Below, piece by piece: positions 1 through 7,463 of a stretch of DNA of 14,349 bases. Positions within the stretch are counted from its first letter, which is position 1, and every line of letters begins with the position of its first letter. This DNA comes from Prevotella sp. CAG:924 (GTDB taxonomy: Bacteria; Bacteroidota; Bacteroidia; Bacteroidales; Bacteroidaceae): the NCBI GenBank assembly GCA_000431975.1, contig HF988441.1:1-14349 (forward strand). Reading direction: 5' to 3'. The notes under the pieces were generated by a model. The model had not been told where the DNA came from and made no database searches. It was given only the letters and a program-made list of their open reading frames with translations. The position numbers were made by a program, and so were the translations under genes.

Positions 1-2
1 AA

Positions 3-35
3 CTAAACAATCCCCTATATTCATCGGGTGAGCCC
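3..35 (-). repeat. Dispersed repeat, left copy
   Basis: Read on the minus strand, this 33-bp stretch starts GGGCTCACCC and ends GTTTAG. It matches 27 of 33 bases of the copy at 14273-14305, which lies on the plus strand, and shares its first 13 bases exactly with the copy at 14243. The copies are therefore inverted relative to each other, about 14.2 kb apart, and sit outside all genes. I do not recognise the family. It could be a genome-wide intergenic repeat or the end of a mobile element. Confidence 0.55.
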
Positions 36-113
36 GTTAAGGTGCCTCTATTGTTGCGGACCGGTTGTTGCTAACGGTAGGATAGCTGATCGTATAGCGG
101 GCATATACGCGAA

Positions 114-144
114 AGCGGCCCGAACTAACACAGTCCGGGCCGCT
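114..144 (-). terminator. Hairpin terminator of the receptor-lipoprotein operon
   Basis: A perfect 9-bp GC-rich stem (AGCGGCCCG at 114-122 with CGGGCCGCT at 136-144) encloses a 13-nt loop. It lies 39 bp past the lipoprotein stop codon. On the minus strand the stem is followed only by TTTC, a weak U tract, so it may work as a terminator or as an RNA-stabilising 3' hairpin. Confidence 0.6.
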
Positions 145-183
145 GGGCATTCGAAAAATTGAAGCGATGAATAATGTATTAGA

Positions 184-1728
184 TTAATATACGGTATTCT
201 GGGGATCGAAGTTCGTCCAACCTGCCGTCCAGTCGTTGGTGCCGTCGAATGCACCTACGTAGCTCACGGGGTCAAGCCAATTGTTGGTGATGCCTGTGAA
301 GGAGGCAGCGTTGAGCAGGATGCTCGATGCGTTGGGGATGTAAGAACCGGCCGTCATACCCAGATCGGCAATGCCTTCAAAGTATTTGTTGCCGCTCTGT
401 GCGAGGAAGTAAGTATGGCTGAAAGACTGCTCTGTGTCGCTGAGTGTGACAGGAGAGGTGGTGTAATCGGTCACCTTCTTATCCTCATAGATGGCATTGA
501 AGTCGGATCCGAGGATGTCCATGTCGGCAAGATAGAAGTTGTTCACAACGAGATCGCCCTTTGTCGCATTGCCCTGTGCGTCACCCTTCTGGTTGTCGAT
601 GATCACTCCGATAGGCCATCCGTAGGCTACGGAGTTGTAGATGTGCAGCTTGGTGTTACGACGCAGGTGCATGACGCTTTGGAATTTGCCTAATGCAGAG
701 CCGTTGTTGGGATAGACGTCACCACCATTGATGTAGTCGGTAGTGTTCTGGAATGATTTGTCTGCCTTGGGACCGACGAAAGTCATGTTGCTAAAGGTGG
801 CAGCAGTGTAGGGAGATACGGCGCTGCCGTCGGCATTGTTGTCGCTTTCGAAGCCGTTGCTCTGTGAGGTGTCAGCGATACGGGAATCACGAACGGAGAG
901 TCCGTACTGTACAGAACCCGAGAAGCCGTTGTCTGAATCGAAGTCGTCGTCCCAACCTTTATAGGCAATAAGATATTTGCAGTTTACCGTTCCTCCAAAC
1001 CACTCATAAGAGTCGTCGTTCGAATAGGATACCTGGATGTGATCTATCTGTGTGCCGCTGCCTATCGAACCCAGTGTCAGGCCATTGATCTCCTGATCGG
1101 CTTTGAAAGGGTAACCTGCAAATTCAATACGTACATAACTCAGTATACCGGAGTTGTCGGTGGGATCGGTACCGCCGTGCTTGGTGCGCGGGCCGCCTTC
1201 GATTTGCATCTCGTTCTGGTTGTTGGGTGCTTTTCCGCAGAGGATCACGCCACCCCAGTCGCCCGGACGGCGTGAGCCAGCCTGCTGTGCAGAGGTGAAG
1301 ACGATCGGTTCGGTAGATGTACCTTTGGCGATGAGCTTGCCGCCCCGCTCTGCGATGAGCGATGCCATCGTGGTCTTGTCGCCTTTGATGACGGTACCCG
1401 GCTCGATGGTCAGTGTAGCGCCGTCAGCGATATATACCCATCCCTTGAGGGTGTATGTGCCTTTTTTCAGTGTCTGGTTGCCAGTGAATACGAATTCCTG
1501 ATCGCCGTTTCCGATCTGTGTACCATTGATGTTATCTGTGCCATCGGCATTGAAAGTCAGATGGTCGCAGGCTTTCAGACCGCCGTTGGTCGACCATTTG
1601 TACTCGGTAGTGTTGTCCTGATTGTTGTCGATGTCTGTTGTGTCGTCACTACTACTGCATGCAGCCAATGTGAGGCCTAAGCCAAAAATGGCGATGCGTG
1701 CAAGATTCTTTTTACTGTTCGTTTCCAT
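184..1728 (-). CDS. Outer-membrane lipoprotein, beta-helix-like, receptor partner
   Basis: This 514-residue lipoprotein probably works with the TonB-dependent receptor encoded 30 bp upstream in the same operon. The N-terminus is a type II signal peptide with lipobox LAAC; the acylated cysteine is C24. It is followed by SSSDD, and acidic residues just after the cysteine are known in Bacteroidetes as a surface-export signal, so exposure on the cell surface is likely. From about residue 85 the chain has repeated short beta-strand and turn motifs (ADGATLTIEPGTVIKG, RGGKLIAKGTSTEPIVFTS, then PGDWGGVIL), typical of parallel beta-helix-like Bacteroidetes proteins. An acidic segment WDDDFDSDNG (259-268) and SNGFESDNN (290-298) could bind metal. 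The C-terminus ends in a family-typical GWTNFDPQN block. It shows no SusD-like TPR features. The ligand is unknown; a link to phosphate is inferred from the operon's promoter. Confidence 0.85.
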   Translation of the reverse strand: METNSKKNLARIAIFGLGLTLAACSSSDDTTDIDNNQDNTTEYKWSTNGGLKACDHLTFNADGTDNINGTQIGNGDQEFVFTGNQTLKKGTYTLKGWVYIADGATLTIEPGTVIKGDKTTMASLIAERGGKLIAKGTSTEPIVFTSAQQAGSRRPGDWGGVILCGKAPNNQNEMQIEGGPRTKHGGTDPTDNSGILSYVRIEFAGYPFKADQEINGLTLGSIGSGTQIDHIQVSYSNDDSYEWFGGTVNCKYLIAYKGWDDDFDSDNGFSGSVQYGLSVRDSRIADTSQSNGFESDNNADGSAVSPYTAATFSNMTFVGPKADKSFQNTTDYINGGDVYPNNGSALGKFQSVMHLRRNTKLHIYNSVAYGWPIGVIIDNQKGDAQGNATKGDLVVNNFYLADMDILGSDFNAIYEDKKVTDYTTSPVTLSDTEQSFSHTYFLAQSGNKYFEGIADLGMTAGSYIPNASSILLNAASFTGITNNWLDPVSYVGAFDGTNDWTAGWTNFDPQNTVY

Positions 1729-1758
1729 AAATTTATTGTATTGATGAACTATTGTCGT

Positions 1759-4407
1759 TTAGAATGTATAGGAGGCAGAAAGGCTGAACTCGTGCCCAGG
1801 CTTATAGCTGCGGTCGATCTCCGTAATCGTGCGGCTGGTGCCATCGCTGTAGGTGGCATCGGCGAACTGCTTGTAGTAGATGGTCTGGTTGAGCAGGTCG
1901 CGTGCGCTGAGAGTCAGTTTCCAGTGGCGTGTGAGCTGGGTGGCAATGCTCACGTCGATGCGGTCGTGCGGCATCTCGTAGCTGCTGGGCACCCGGGCCA
2001 CGTCTTCTGATCCTGTTGCTCCCTGTGTACGGCCGACACCTACGAGGCGCTTACCGATGCGGTTGTAGAGTAAAGCGATGTCGGTGTTGCCTATGTGGTA
2101 GAAGAAACCGGTGTTGATGAGGTAGGGTGACTGTCCCTGCATAGGGCGATCGTCTTCATTCGAACCGGCGGGGAACTCTACATGACTCTTGATCAGTGCT
2201 CCATTGAACGACCAGCTGAGGCCACGGAGCAGGAAGTCGAGGCGCTTCTTGATGTCGAGCTCCAGGCCGAGGCTGTAGGCGCCGCGGGCATTCTGGAAAG
2301 AATAGACCAGGTCGGTGCCGCCTGTAACGGTGTAGATCCACTCGATGGGGTTGGTGAAGTGCTTGTAGAATGCGGCGAGCGTGATCATCTCTCCACGCCC
2401 TGGATAGATTTCATAGCGCAGGTCAAGATTGTCGATGAAACAGTCCTTCAGCTCTGTATTACCCTGCACGTCCGAGGCGAGGTCGAAGTCGTAGAAGACC
2501 ATGCTGGAAAGCTCGCGGAACTCGGGACGGTTGATCGTACGTCCGTAGGCAAAGCGGAGCTGATGGATATTATTGAACCGGTAAACAAGGTTGGCTGAGG
2601 GGAATAAGTCGTTGCCACGATAGTGGCGGGTGCTCTCACTCCGCTCATAGTCACGGGTGTTGGAGATGAGAGCCATGTCATTGTATTCGAAACGCAGTCC
2701 GACATAGGCATTCAATTTGCCGAAAGGGAGATCGGCGGCTACAAAGGCGGCTCCCAGGGTGTTGTGTCCGCGATAGTTGTTGCGCCATCTCACCTGCTCG
2801 ATCATATAGAGCTTGTCGGCACCATAGTATTCGGCATTGCTCAGCAGGGCGGACATACTCATCTTACGGAAGTCGGAGGGCAACGTGTTGGATGCCATGT
2901 TCCAGTTGTAGATGAAAGAACGAGTGTCGTATTCGCGTGTGCGGTATTCGCCATAGACACCGGCACGCACGGTAGGTCTGAACTTGCCGAAGGTGAACGT
3001 GTGTTGTCCGTGTCCATTGAGGGAGAAGATATGCTCGTCGAGATCGGTCCACTCTCGTGTCACATCATTGCCGGTGGTCAGCTGTAGCACACCGGTCTCC
3101 AGGGCATCGTCCACTTTCCACCGGCGTCGGTCGGGGAGGTTGGCGCCGGCATAGGCATAGCCGGCGTTCCATTCGAAGACGGTATTGTCGTCTTGCAGGT
3201 TGTGCTTGCCTGTGAACTGTGTAGCGAAGGTGGTACGGCTGCGGTAATAGAGCTCGGCTGAGTTCTCCAGATTATTTTGTGCGCTCACTCCTTCCCTCCA
3301 GATATAACGGCTTTTGCCGTATTGGTTGAAGATGTTCTTCCACTGATACTTGTTGTAGCCCGAGTGGGAGAGTATGGTGAAATTGAGCATGGCTCCGAGA
3401 CGGACATTGTGGTTGTATTGGTCGTCTACCGATTTGCGCAGGTAGTTCTTTCGGTCGTTGTCAATATCGTAAACACCGAAGAGATTGTTTTGCATGTCCG
3501 TATAGGTGGTGTATTCGTTGGAATAGTTGACTGTGGCAAGCATTCCTGAGCGTAAGCCAAACAGGTGAAAGTGACGGGCCCACTCCAGAGATCCTTTCAG
3601 ATTGCCCCACGGCGTGGAGGATCTGGCGTACCAGTCGTTGTTGAAATGGTTGTTGGTCAAGTTGACACCGTTGTCACCAATGGTATTGAGTGTGGTATGG
3701 ATGCCATGTCGTAGGGAGCGCAGCCCGTTGTCGAATCCAAGCCAGTCGGTCGCAGAACCTTTCCCTTGCAGGAAGGTGTGGAAAGCTGACTGATCGTTCA
3801 CGCCATAGCCTAGAGAGATCTTAAAACTGTTGGAAATAGGAATCTCTTTGGTATCCACAATGATGAATCCACCGGAATAGTCGGCAGGATATTCGGCTGA
3901 TGGTGTCTTGATGATGGTCAGTTTGTCAATTTGGCTCGATGGTAGTATGTCAAACGAGAAAGCGCGGGTGTCCGGTTCCATGCTGGGTACGGCGGCGCCA
4001 TTGATCCATACATTATTATATCGTTGGGAAAGGCCACGCACCATAACGAATTGTCCGTCGATGATGCTGACGCCGGGGATACGGCGTATCACCTCACCTG
4101 CATTGTTATCCTGTGTCTTGGATATTTCCTCAGAAGAGACGCTGTTCTCGGTGACTTGACTCTTCTGTGACTCTTTGACACGTCCTTCTTCACTATTCTT
4201 ACGAACAATGCCCGTAACGGTCACTTCGCCCAGCTGCTGCGTCTGCTGCATGCGCGAGGTCTTTGTGCTGTCGCCTACAAAGCTAGTCGCGGCGCTGTCG
4301 GCAGGTGCCTGTGCGTTGATGCGCAAACTGGATTGTGCATGGATGCTACAGAAGGCTATGAGCGAAGTGCCCGCCATAAGGCATAATCTTTTCTTTCTAT
4401 GATTCAT
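1759..4407 (-). CDS. TonB-dependent outer membrane receptor
   Basis: This 882-residue protein is an energy-coupled outer-membrane importer driven by TonB-ExbBD. A signal peptide covers residues 1-24 (cleavage near SIHA/Q). LGEVTVTG (59-66) is a likely TonB box. A plug domain spans roughly 85-190 (GEVIRRIPGVSI, VMVRGLSQRYNNVWINGA, ADYSGGFIIVDT). The rest is a beta-barrel ending in phenylalanine (SASYTF), as expected for BAM-assembled proteins. There is no room for the N-terminal carboxypeptidase-like domain common in SusC proteins. I chose the ATG at 4407 over an in-frame ATG at 4548 because the promoter (-7 at 4453-4460) lies between them and the signal peptide starts at the later one. It is co-transcribed with the lipoprotein. 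The promoter carries a Pho-box-like array, so phosphate starvation probably induces it. The transported compound cannot be read from the sequence. Confidence 0.92.
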   Translation of the reverse strand: MNHRKKRLCLMAGTSLIAFCSIHAQSSLRINAQAPADSAATSFVGDSTKTSRMQQTQQLGEVTVTGIVRKNSEEGRVKESQKSQVTENSVSSEEISKTQDNNAGEVIRRIPGVSIIDGQFVMVRGLSQRYNNVWINGAAVPSMEPDTRAFSFDILPSSQIDKLTIIKTPSAEYPADYSGGFIIVDTKEIPISNSFKISLGYGVNDQSAFHTFLQGKGSATDWLGFDNGLRSLRHGIHTTLNTIGDNGVNLTNNHFNNDWYARSSTPWGNLKGSLEWARHFHLFGLRSGMLATVNYSNEYTTYTDMQNNLFGVYDIDNDRKNYLRKSVDDQYNHNVRLGAMLNFTILSHSGYNKYQWKNIFNQYGKSRYIWREGVSAQNNLENSAELYYRSRTTFATQFTGKHNLQDDNTVFEWNAGYAYAGANLPDRRRWKVDDALETGVLQLTTGNDVTREWTDLDEHIFSLNGHGQHTFTFGKFRPTVRAGVYGEYRTREYDTRSFIYNWNMASNTLPSDFRKMSMSALLSNAEYYGADKLYMIEQVRWRNNYRGHNTLGAAFVAADLPFGKLNAYVGLRFEYNDMALISNTRDYERSESTRHYRGNDLFPSANLVYRFNNIHQLRFAYGRTINRPEFRELSSMVFYDFDLASDVQGNTELKDCFIDNLDLRYEIYPGRGEMITLAAFYKHFTNPIEWIYTVTGGTDLVYSFQNARGAYSLGLELDIKKRLDFLLRGLSWSFNGALIKSHVEFPAGSNEDDRPMQGQSPYLINTGFFYHIGNTDIALLYNRIGKRLVGVGRTQGATGSEDVARVPSSYEMPHDRIDVSIATQLTRHWKLTLSARDLLNQTIYYKQFADATYSDGTSRTITEIDRSYKPGHEFSLSASYTF

Positions 4408-4452
4408 AATAATGATGTCTCGGTGATTTTTGTATTTCTCTAAACCACGCTG

Positions 4453-4531
4453 CAAAGATAGAATGGTGATATTACAGTCGTACGACGTTGATGTGAAGAG
4501 AAGTATAAACAGAGGTTGCAGAACAGTTACA
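4453..4531 (-). promoter_or_regulatory. Pho-box-like array and promoter of the receptor operon
   Basis: On the minus strand a -7 element TATCTTTG lies at 4453-4460. Exactly 10 bp upstream is TGTAAT (4471-4476). Further in-phase positions at 11-bp steps hold CGTCGT (4482), CTTCAC (4493), TTTATA (4504), TGCAAC (4515) and TGTAAC (4526). Three or four of the six fit a TGTAAY-like consensus. The spacing matches PhoB sites, which are tandem repeats of 11-bp units placed about 10 bp from the -10 region. The predicted leader before the start codon is about 40 nt. Confidence 0.7.
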
Positions 4532-4640
4532 GGTCGTATGGAAGGCATAAAAGCAGACGCTTGATGAGGATAGATATAGTTCCGGATGGCATGTGCGGCG
4601 AAGACCTATATAAATATAAATACTGGCAATCGGATGAAAA

Positions 4641-4697
4641 TGTAATATGACTTTGAGATGGCTGTAATCTGTTTGTAATATCGTAGGACTATCTTTG
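4641..4697 (+). promoter_or_regulatory. Pho-box-like array and promoter of the porin gene
   Basis: TGTAAT occurs at 4641-4646, 4663-4668 and 4674-4679, all in 11-bp register, with a degenerate TTTGAG at 4652 filling the gap. The last copy is 10 bp from a perfect Bacteroidetes -7 element TATCTTTG (4690-4697). No -33 TTTG is evident, which suits activator-dependent transcription. The leader to the porin ATG is about 42 nt. This is the cleanest of the four Pho-like promoters in the window. Confidence 0.8.
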
Positions 4698-4745
4698 CAA
4701 TCGAACAGAAAATAATAATCGAAGCATAACGAAATAAAAAGTTGT

Positions 4746-5888
4746 ATGAAAAAAACGATGATTGCATGTGCGGCTCTGCTGCTGATGGCAGTCCACGGAA
4801 TGGCTCAAACGGAAAAGCCACTGACCGACGAGGAAATTGCGGCCGTTCGTGCATGGATGGCTAGTCATCCCGAGGACGGCAGTCAGAAGAAAATACAAGA
4901 GGGAACGAAGGAGGATAACTTTTATGCGCCTCACGTACATGGAACGATACGTGGCAAATGGGAATATCAGACAGAGGAGAATGAACATCGCTTTGAGGTG
5001 CGCAATGCCCGTGTGAGTTTGGACGGTAATGTCACCCGGCACGTGTCGTATAAGGCCGAGATCGACCTCTCGGAGGAGGGAGAGATCAAGATGCTGGATG
5101 CTTATACCCGCATAAAGCCAATGAAGAATTTTCAGTTCACGATAGGACAGATGCGCGTGCCCTTTACGATAGATGCGCACCGCTCGCCAGCCGAGCAATA
5201 TTTTGCCAACCGCTCGTTCATCGCCAAGCAGGTGGGCAACGTCCGTGATGTGGGAGCCACTGTGGGATATACTTTCCAAGGCAAATATCCGCTTACCATC
5301 GAAGGTGGTTTATTCAACGGATCGGGTCTAACAGGCCAAAAGGATTTCTGGACCAAGAGCGTGAACTACTCGGCGAAGGCCACTTGGAAGATGCCGGCTC
5401 ATTTTACTCTTGAGGGAAGTGTGCAGAAGATAGAGCCTGACAAGATAGCTATTCTTATGTCAGACGTGGGTCTTTACTATGAGACTAATAATTTCCACAT
5501 CGAGGGTGAGTATCTTTATAAGCACTACGACAAGAATGCCTTCCATGGCGTGAATGCCTTCGACTTCTTTGCTAATTATGATCAGTGGTTCCATAGCCGT
5601 GAAGACGATCGTAAGCTGTTTAAGAAGATCAGCTATCTGCTGCGTTGCGACTATATGGACGATCACAGCAACGGAACGCGTGTGGATGATGGAAACGGCA
5701 ATATGGTGCTCACGGTGAACGATGCTAAGCGTACCCGTCTCACAGGAGGTATCACCTTGAGTTTTGCCAAGAAGGGATTCAATGCAGACCTTCGTATTAA
5801 CTATGAGAAGTATTTTTATGATAAAGATGCAGTTGCTAAGACTTCAGAACGCGATAAGTTTGTAATCGAGTTTATGACACATTTCTAA
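4746..5888 (+). CDS. Phosphate-selective porin (OprO/OprP family)
   Basis: This 380-residue outer-membrane protein is of the OprO/OprP type, whose trimeric channels favour phosphate or polyphosphate. A signal peptide covers about residues 1-21 (cleavage near GMA/Q). Residues 25-60 form a short hydrophilic region. The family core then follows: RFEVRNARVSLDGNV (82-96), VSYKAEIDLSEEG (100-112), FTIGQMRVPFTIDAHRSP (131-148) and RDVGATVGYTF (167-177). The remainder is alternating beta-strands ending in F (VIEFMTHF). The length is near the family norm. No strong Shine-Dalgarno precedes the ATG (AT-rich leader), as is usual in this phylum. It is divergent from the TonB receptor operon and has its own Pho-like promoter. 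The family call is firm; selectivity for phosphate rather than polyphosphate cannot be read here. Confidence 0.9.
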   Translation: MKKTMIACAALLLMAVHGMAQTEKPLTDEEIAAVRAWMASHPEDGSQKKIQEGTKEDNFYAPHVHGTIRGKWEYQTEENEHRFEVRNARVSLDGNVTRHVSYKAEIDLSEEGEIKMLDAYTRIKPMKNFQFTIGQMRVPFTIDAHRSPAEQYFANRSFIAKQVGNVRDVGATVGYTFQGKYPLTIEGGLFNGSGLTGQKDFWTKSVNYSAKATWKMPAHFTLEGSVQKIEPDKIAILMSDVGLYYETNNFHIEGEYLYKHYDKNAFHGVNAFDFFANYDQWFHSREDDRKLFKKISYLLRCDYMDDHSNGTRVDDGNGNMVLTVNDAKRTRLTGGITLSFAKKGFNADLRINYEKYFYDKDAVAKTSERDKFVIEFMTHF

Positions 5889-5923
5889 ATTCACGAAGTT
5901 ATATCCATAACGTTATGTATGAA

Positions 5924-5959
5924 AAAGGTGGTATTCCCCGTGAGGAGAATGCCACCTTT
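5924..5959. terminator. Bidirectional terminator after the porin
   Basis: AAAGGTGG (5924-5931) pairs with CCACCTTT (5952-5959), and the stem extends inward through ATTC/GAAT. It lies 35 bp past the porin stop. Read on the plus strand, TTT follows the GC stem; read on the minus strand the stem ends in TTTTT, the stronger U tract. It can therefore also stop transcripts arriving from the ppx side. Confidence 0.7.
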
Positions 5960-6115
5960 GTGCATCTTAAATGCCGTGGTTTTTCTTTTGTGCCTTTATC
6001 TTTCCGTTTGTCAATTTTATAAACTGTAGGATAATATTGAGAGTGTAATATCAAGCTGTCTAATAATGATAGTCGGAATATAGAAGCTCTATTATGAATA
6101 TGAATCAATCTATGG

Positions 6116-6373
6116 TTAAAACAACAAGAAAAATGACTTGCAGTTATCTTGGCAGAGGGCACACTCTATGTTCTTACCATTACAGAAAAGGTTTCTAGCA
6201 TTAAGTATTACCGAGGTAGCTGAGGTCTTCGGACTACCTACTATAGGATGTGTTTTTCTATCCTGGTGCTCCCATCTGGTCGCGAATATGCCCTCAGCGC
6301 GTTTCTGGTTGTTCGTATTATAGAGATGTCTGTAGTATGCTTTTTTAGAACAGAGAATATGATAGGGGGCGTG
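6116..6373 (-). other. Start-less open frame with cysteine cluster (possible remnant)
   Basis: On the minus strand 85 codons run without a stop from 6373 to a TAA at 6116, but there is no ATG or GTG. The frame contains GIFATRWEHQDRKTHP and later CNGKNIECALCQDNCK, whose four cysteines are spaced C-x6-C-x2-C-x3-C. It begins at the edge of the strong hairpin at 6365-6410. It could be a decayed gene, part of a dispersed element, or chance; I do not recognise a function. The rest of the 5960-6364 gap shows no other convincing feature. Confidence 0.3.
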
Positions 6374-6410
6374 TCAAGATGTATGTTTAGGCTTATCTTG
6401 ACACACCCCC
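6365..6410 (-). terminator. Long hairpin downstream of ppx
   Basis: GTGTCAAGAT (6371-6380) pairs perfectly with ATCTTGACAC (6395-6404), and GGGGG (6365-6369) pairs with CCCCC (6406-6410), with one C/A mismatch between. It starts 44 bp past the ppx stop, where a terminator is expected, but no U tract follows on the minus strand. The long exact arms with a short loop could also be a small inverted-repeat element or a fused insertion-sequence end. Confidence 0.55.
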
Positions 6411-6454
6411 CTTGCACATTGTCACTTTTTTGCCTATGGCTTCATTCGCCTGCT

Positions 6455-7360
6455 CTATTCTTCCATATCCTTAGCTTTGATGGAACGGTAGAGACCGTCG
6501 ACGATGCTGTCGGCCAATGAGATGTTAGGTGCTTCAATCTCTTTGCATCCGAGTGCTTGGGCTACAGTGGTAAAGATGATGGAAGCGGGAACGATAACAT
6601 CGGCACGGTCGGCTTTCAGACCATAGGTGGACATACGCTCATCCAGACTCATATCGGCCAGCTTCTTGGCAAAGACTTCAATATCGTCGACAGCAACTGT
6701 ACGCTCTTTCTTGTTATTGGAGAGCAGCTTGTAGAGCTTGTTGATGTTGCCGCCCGATCCGATGAGACGGATACCTTTGGTCTTACCGGCCAGAGCACTG
6801 AGGTCGTTCCTTATGGCTTTCAGCTTCTCGGAGGGCACCTTGCCGGCAAGCATACGCAATGTACCTACATCGTAGGAGTGGCTGTAGGTCACCACACCGT
6901 CGTGAAGCAGTGAGATCTCTGTGCTGCCGCCGCCTACGTCACAGTAGGCATAGTCACCCTGGCTGGCACCAGTCTGCTCGATAAGGTTGTTGCAGAGGAG
7001 GGTGGCCTCCTCGTTGCCGGGGATGATCTTCAGACCGATGCCAGTTTGCCGTTTGAGCTTACGCATCACCTTCGCGCCATTGGAGGCATCGCGCATGGCC
7101 GATGTGGCACAGGCACGGTAGGAGTCTACGCCATTGAGTTTCATGATCTCTGAGAAGGCTCTCAACATGTGCTTCATCACAGAAGCACGCTCTTTGGAAA
7201 TTTTGCCTAAGGCAAATACATCAGCACCCAGACGGAGGGGTACACGCATGTACATTACACGTGACACGAGAACTTGACCCTCGGGTTGCTCGGTGAACTT
7301 CTTGATCAACAAACGGGCTCCGTTGCTGCCGATGTCGATAGCTGCTAAATTTAATGTCAT
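6455..7360 (-). CDS. ppx: Exopolyphosphatase, Ppx/GppA family
   Basis: This 301-residue cytoplasmic enzyme of the ASKHA (actin/Hsp70) fold releases phosphate from polyphosphate ends or the 5' gamma phosphate of pppGpp. Family motifs are in order: AIDIGSNGARLLI (7-19, first phosphate loop), ATSAMRDASN (85-94), GNEEATLL (115-122, with a likely catalytic glutamate), YCDVGGGSTEISL (139-151, second phosphate loop, E148) and IGSGGNINKL (200-209). It is the short form without the C-terminal HD-like extension of E. coli Ppx and GppA. It follows ppk by 103 bp on the same strand, with no clear promoter between, so it is probably co-transcribed with ppk and shares its Pho-like control. Polyphosphatase is favoured over GppA by this context; the sequence alone does not decide. 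Confidence 0.88.
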   Translation of the reverse strand: MTLNLAAIDIGSNGARLLIKKFTEQPEGQVLVSRVMYMRVPLRLGADVFALGKISKERASVMKHMLRAFSEIMKLNGVDSYRACATSAMRDASNGAKVMRKLKRQTGIGLKIIPGNEEATLLCNNLIEQTGASQGDYAYCDVGGGSTEISLLHDGVVTYSHSYDVGTLRMLAGKVPSEKLKAIRNDLSALAGKTKGIRLIGSGGNINKLYKLLSNNKKERTVAVDDIEVFAKKLADMSLDERMSTYGLKADRADVIVPASIIFTTVAQALGCKEIEAPNISLADSIVDGLYRSIKAKDMEE

Positions 7361-7463
7361 ATATTCGTATTTTTAAAGGTAAGTCGGCAAGGTGTGGCTG
7401 GGCAGGTGTCAGAGCCAATACAGATTGAACGCAGCTGTGGCACCTGTCCTTCCGCAAACCGGC

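Noticed and set aside
2623..3087. 154-codon plus-strand frame inside the TonB receptor gene, and similar frames at 2182-2598 and 6557-6913
   Set aside because: All are antisense to well-supported genes and show no protein-family features.
4408..4548. Upstream extension of the TonB receptor to an ATG at 4548
   Set aside because: It would bury the promoter and Pho-like array inside the coding region and place a signal peptide internally.
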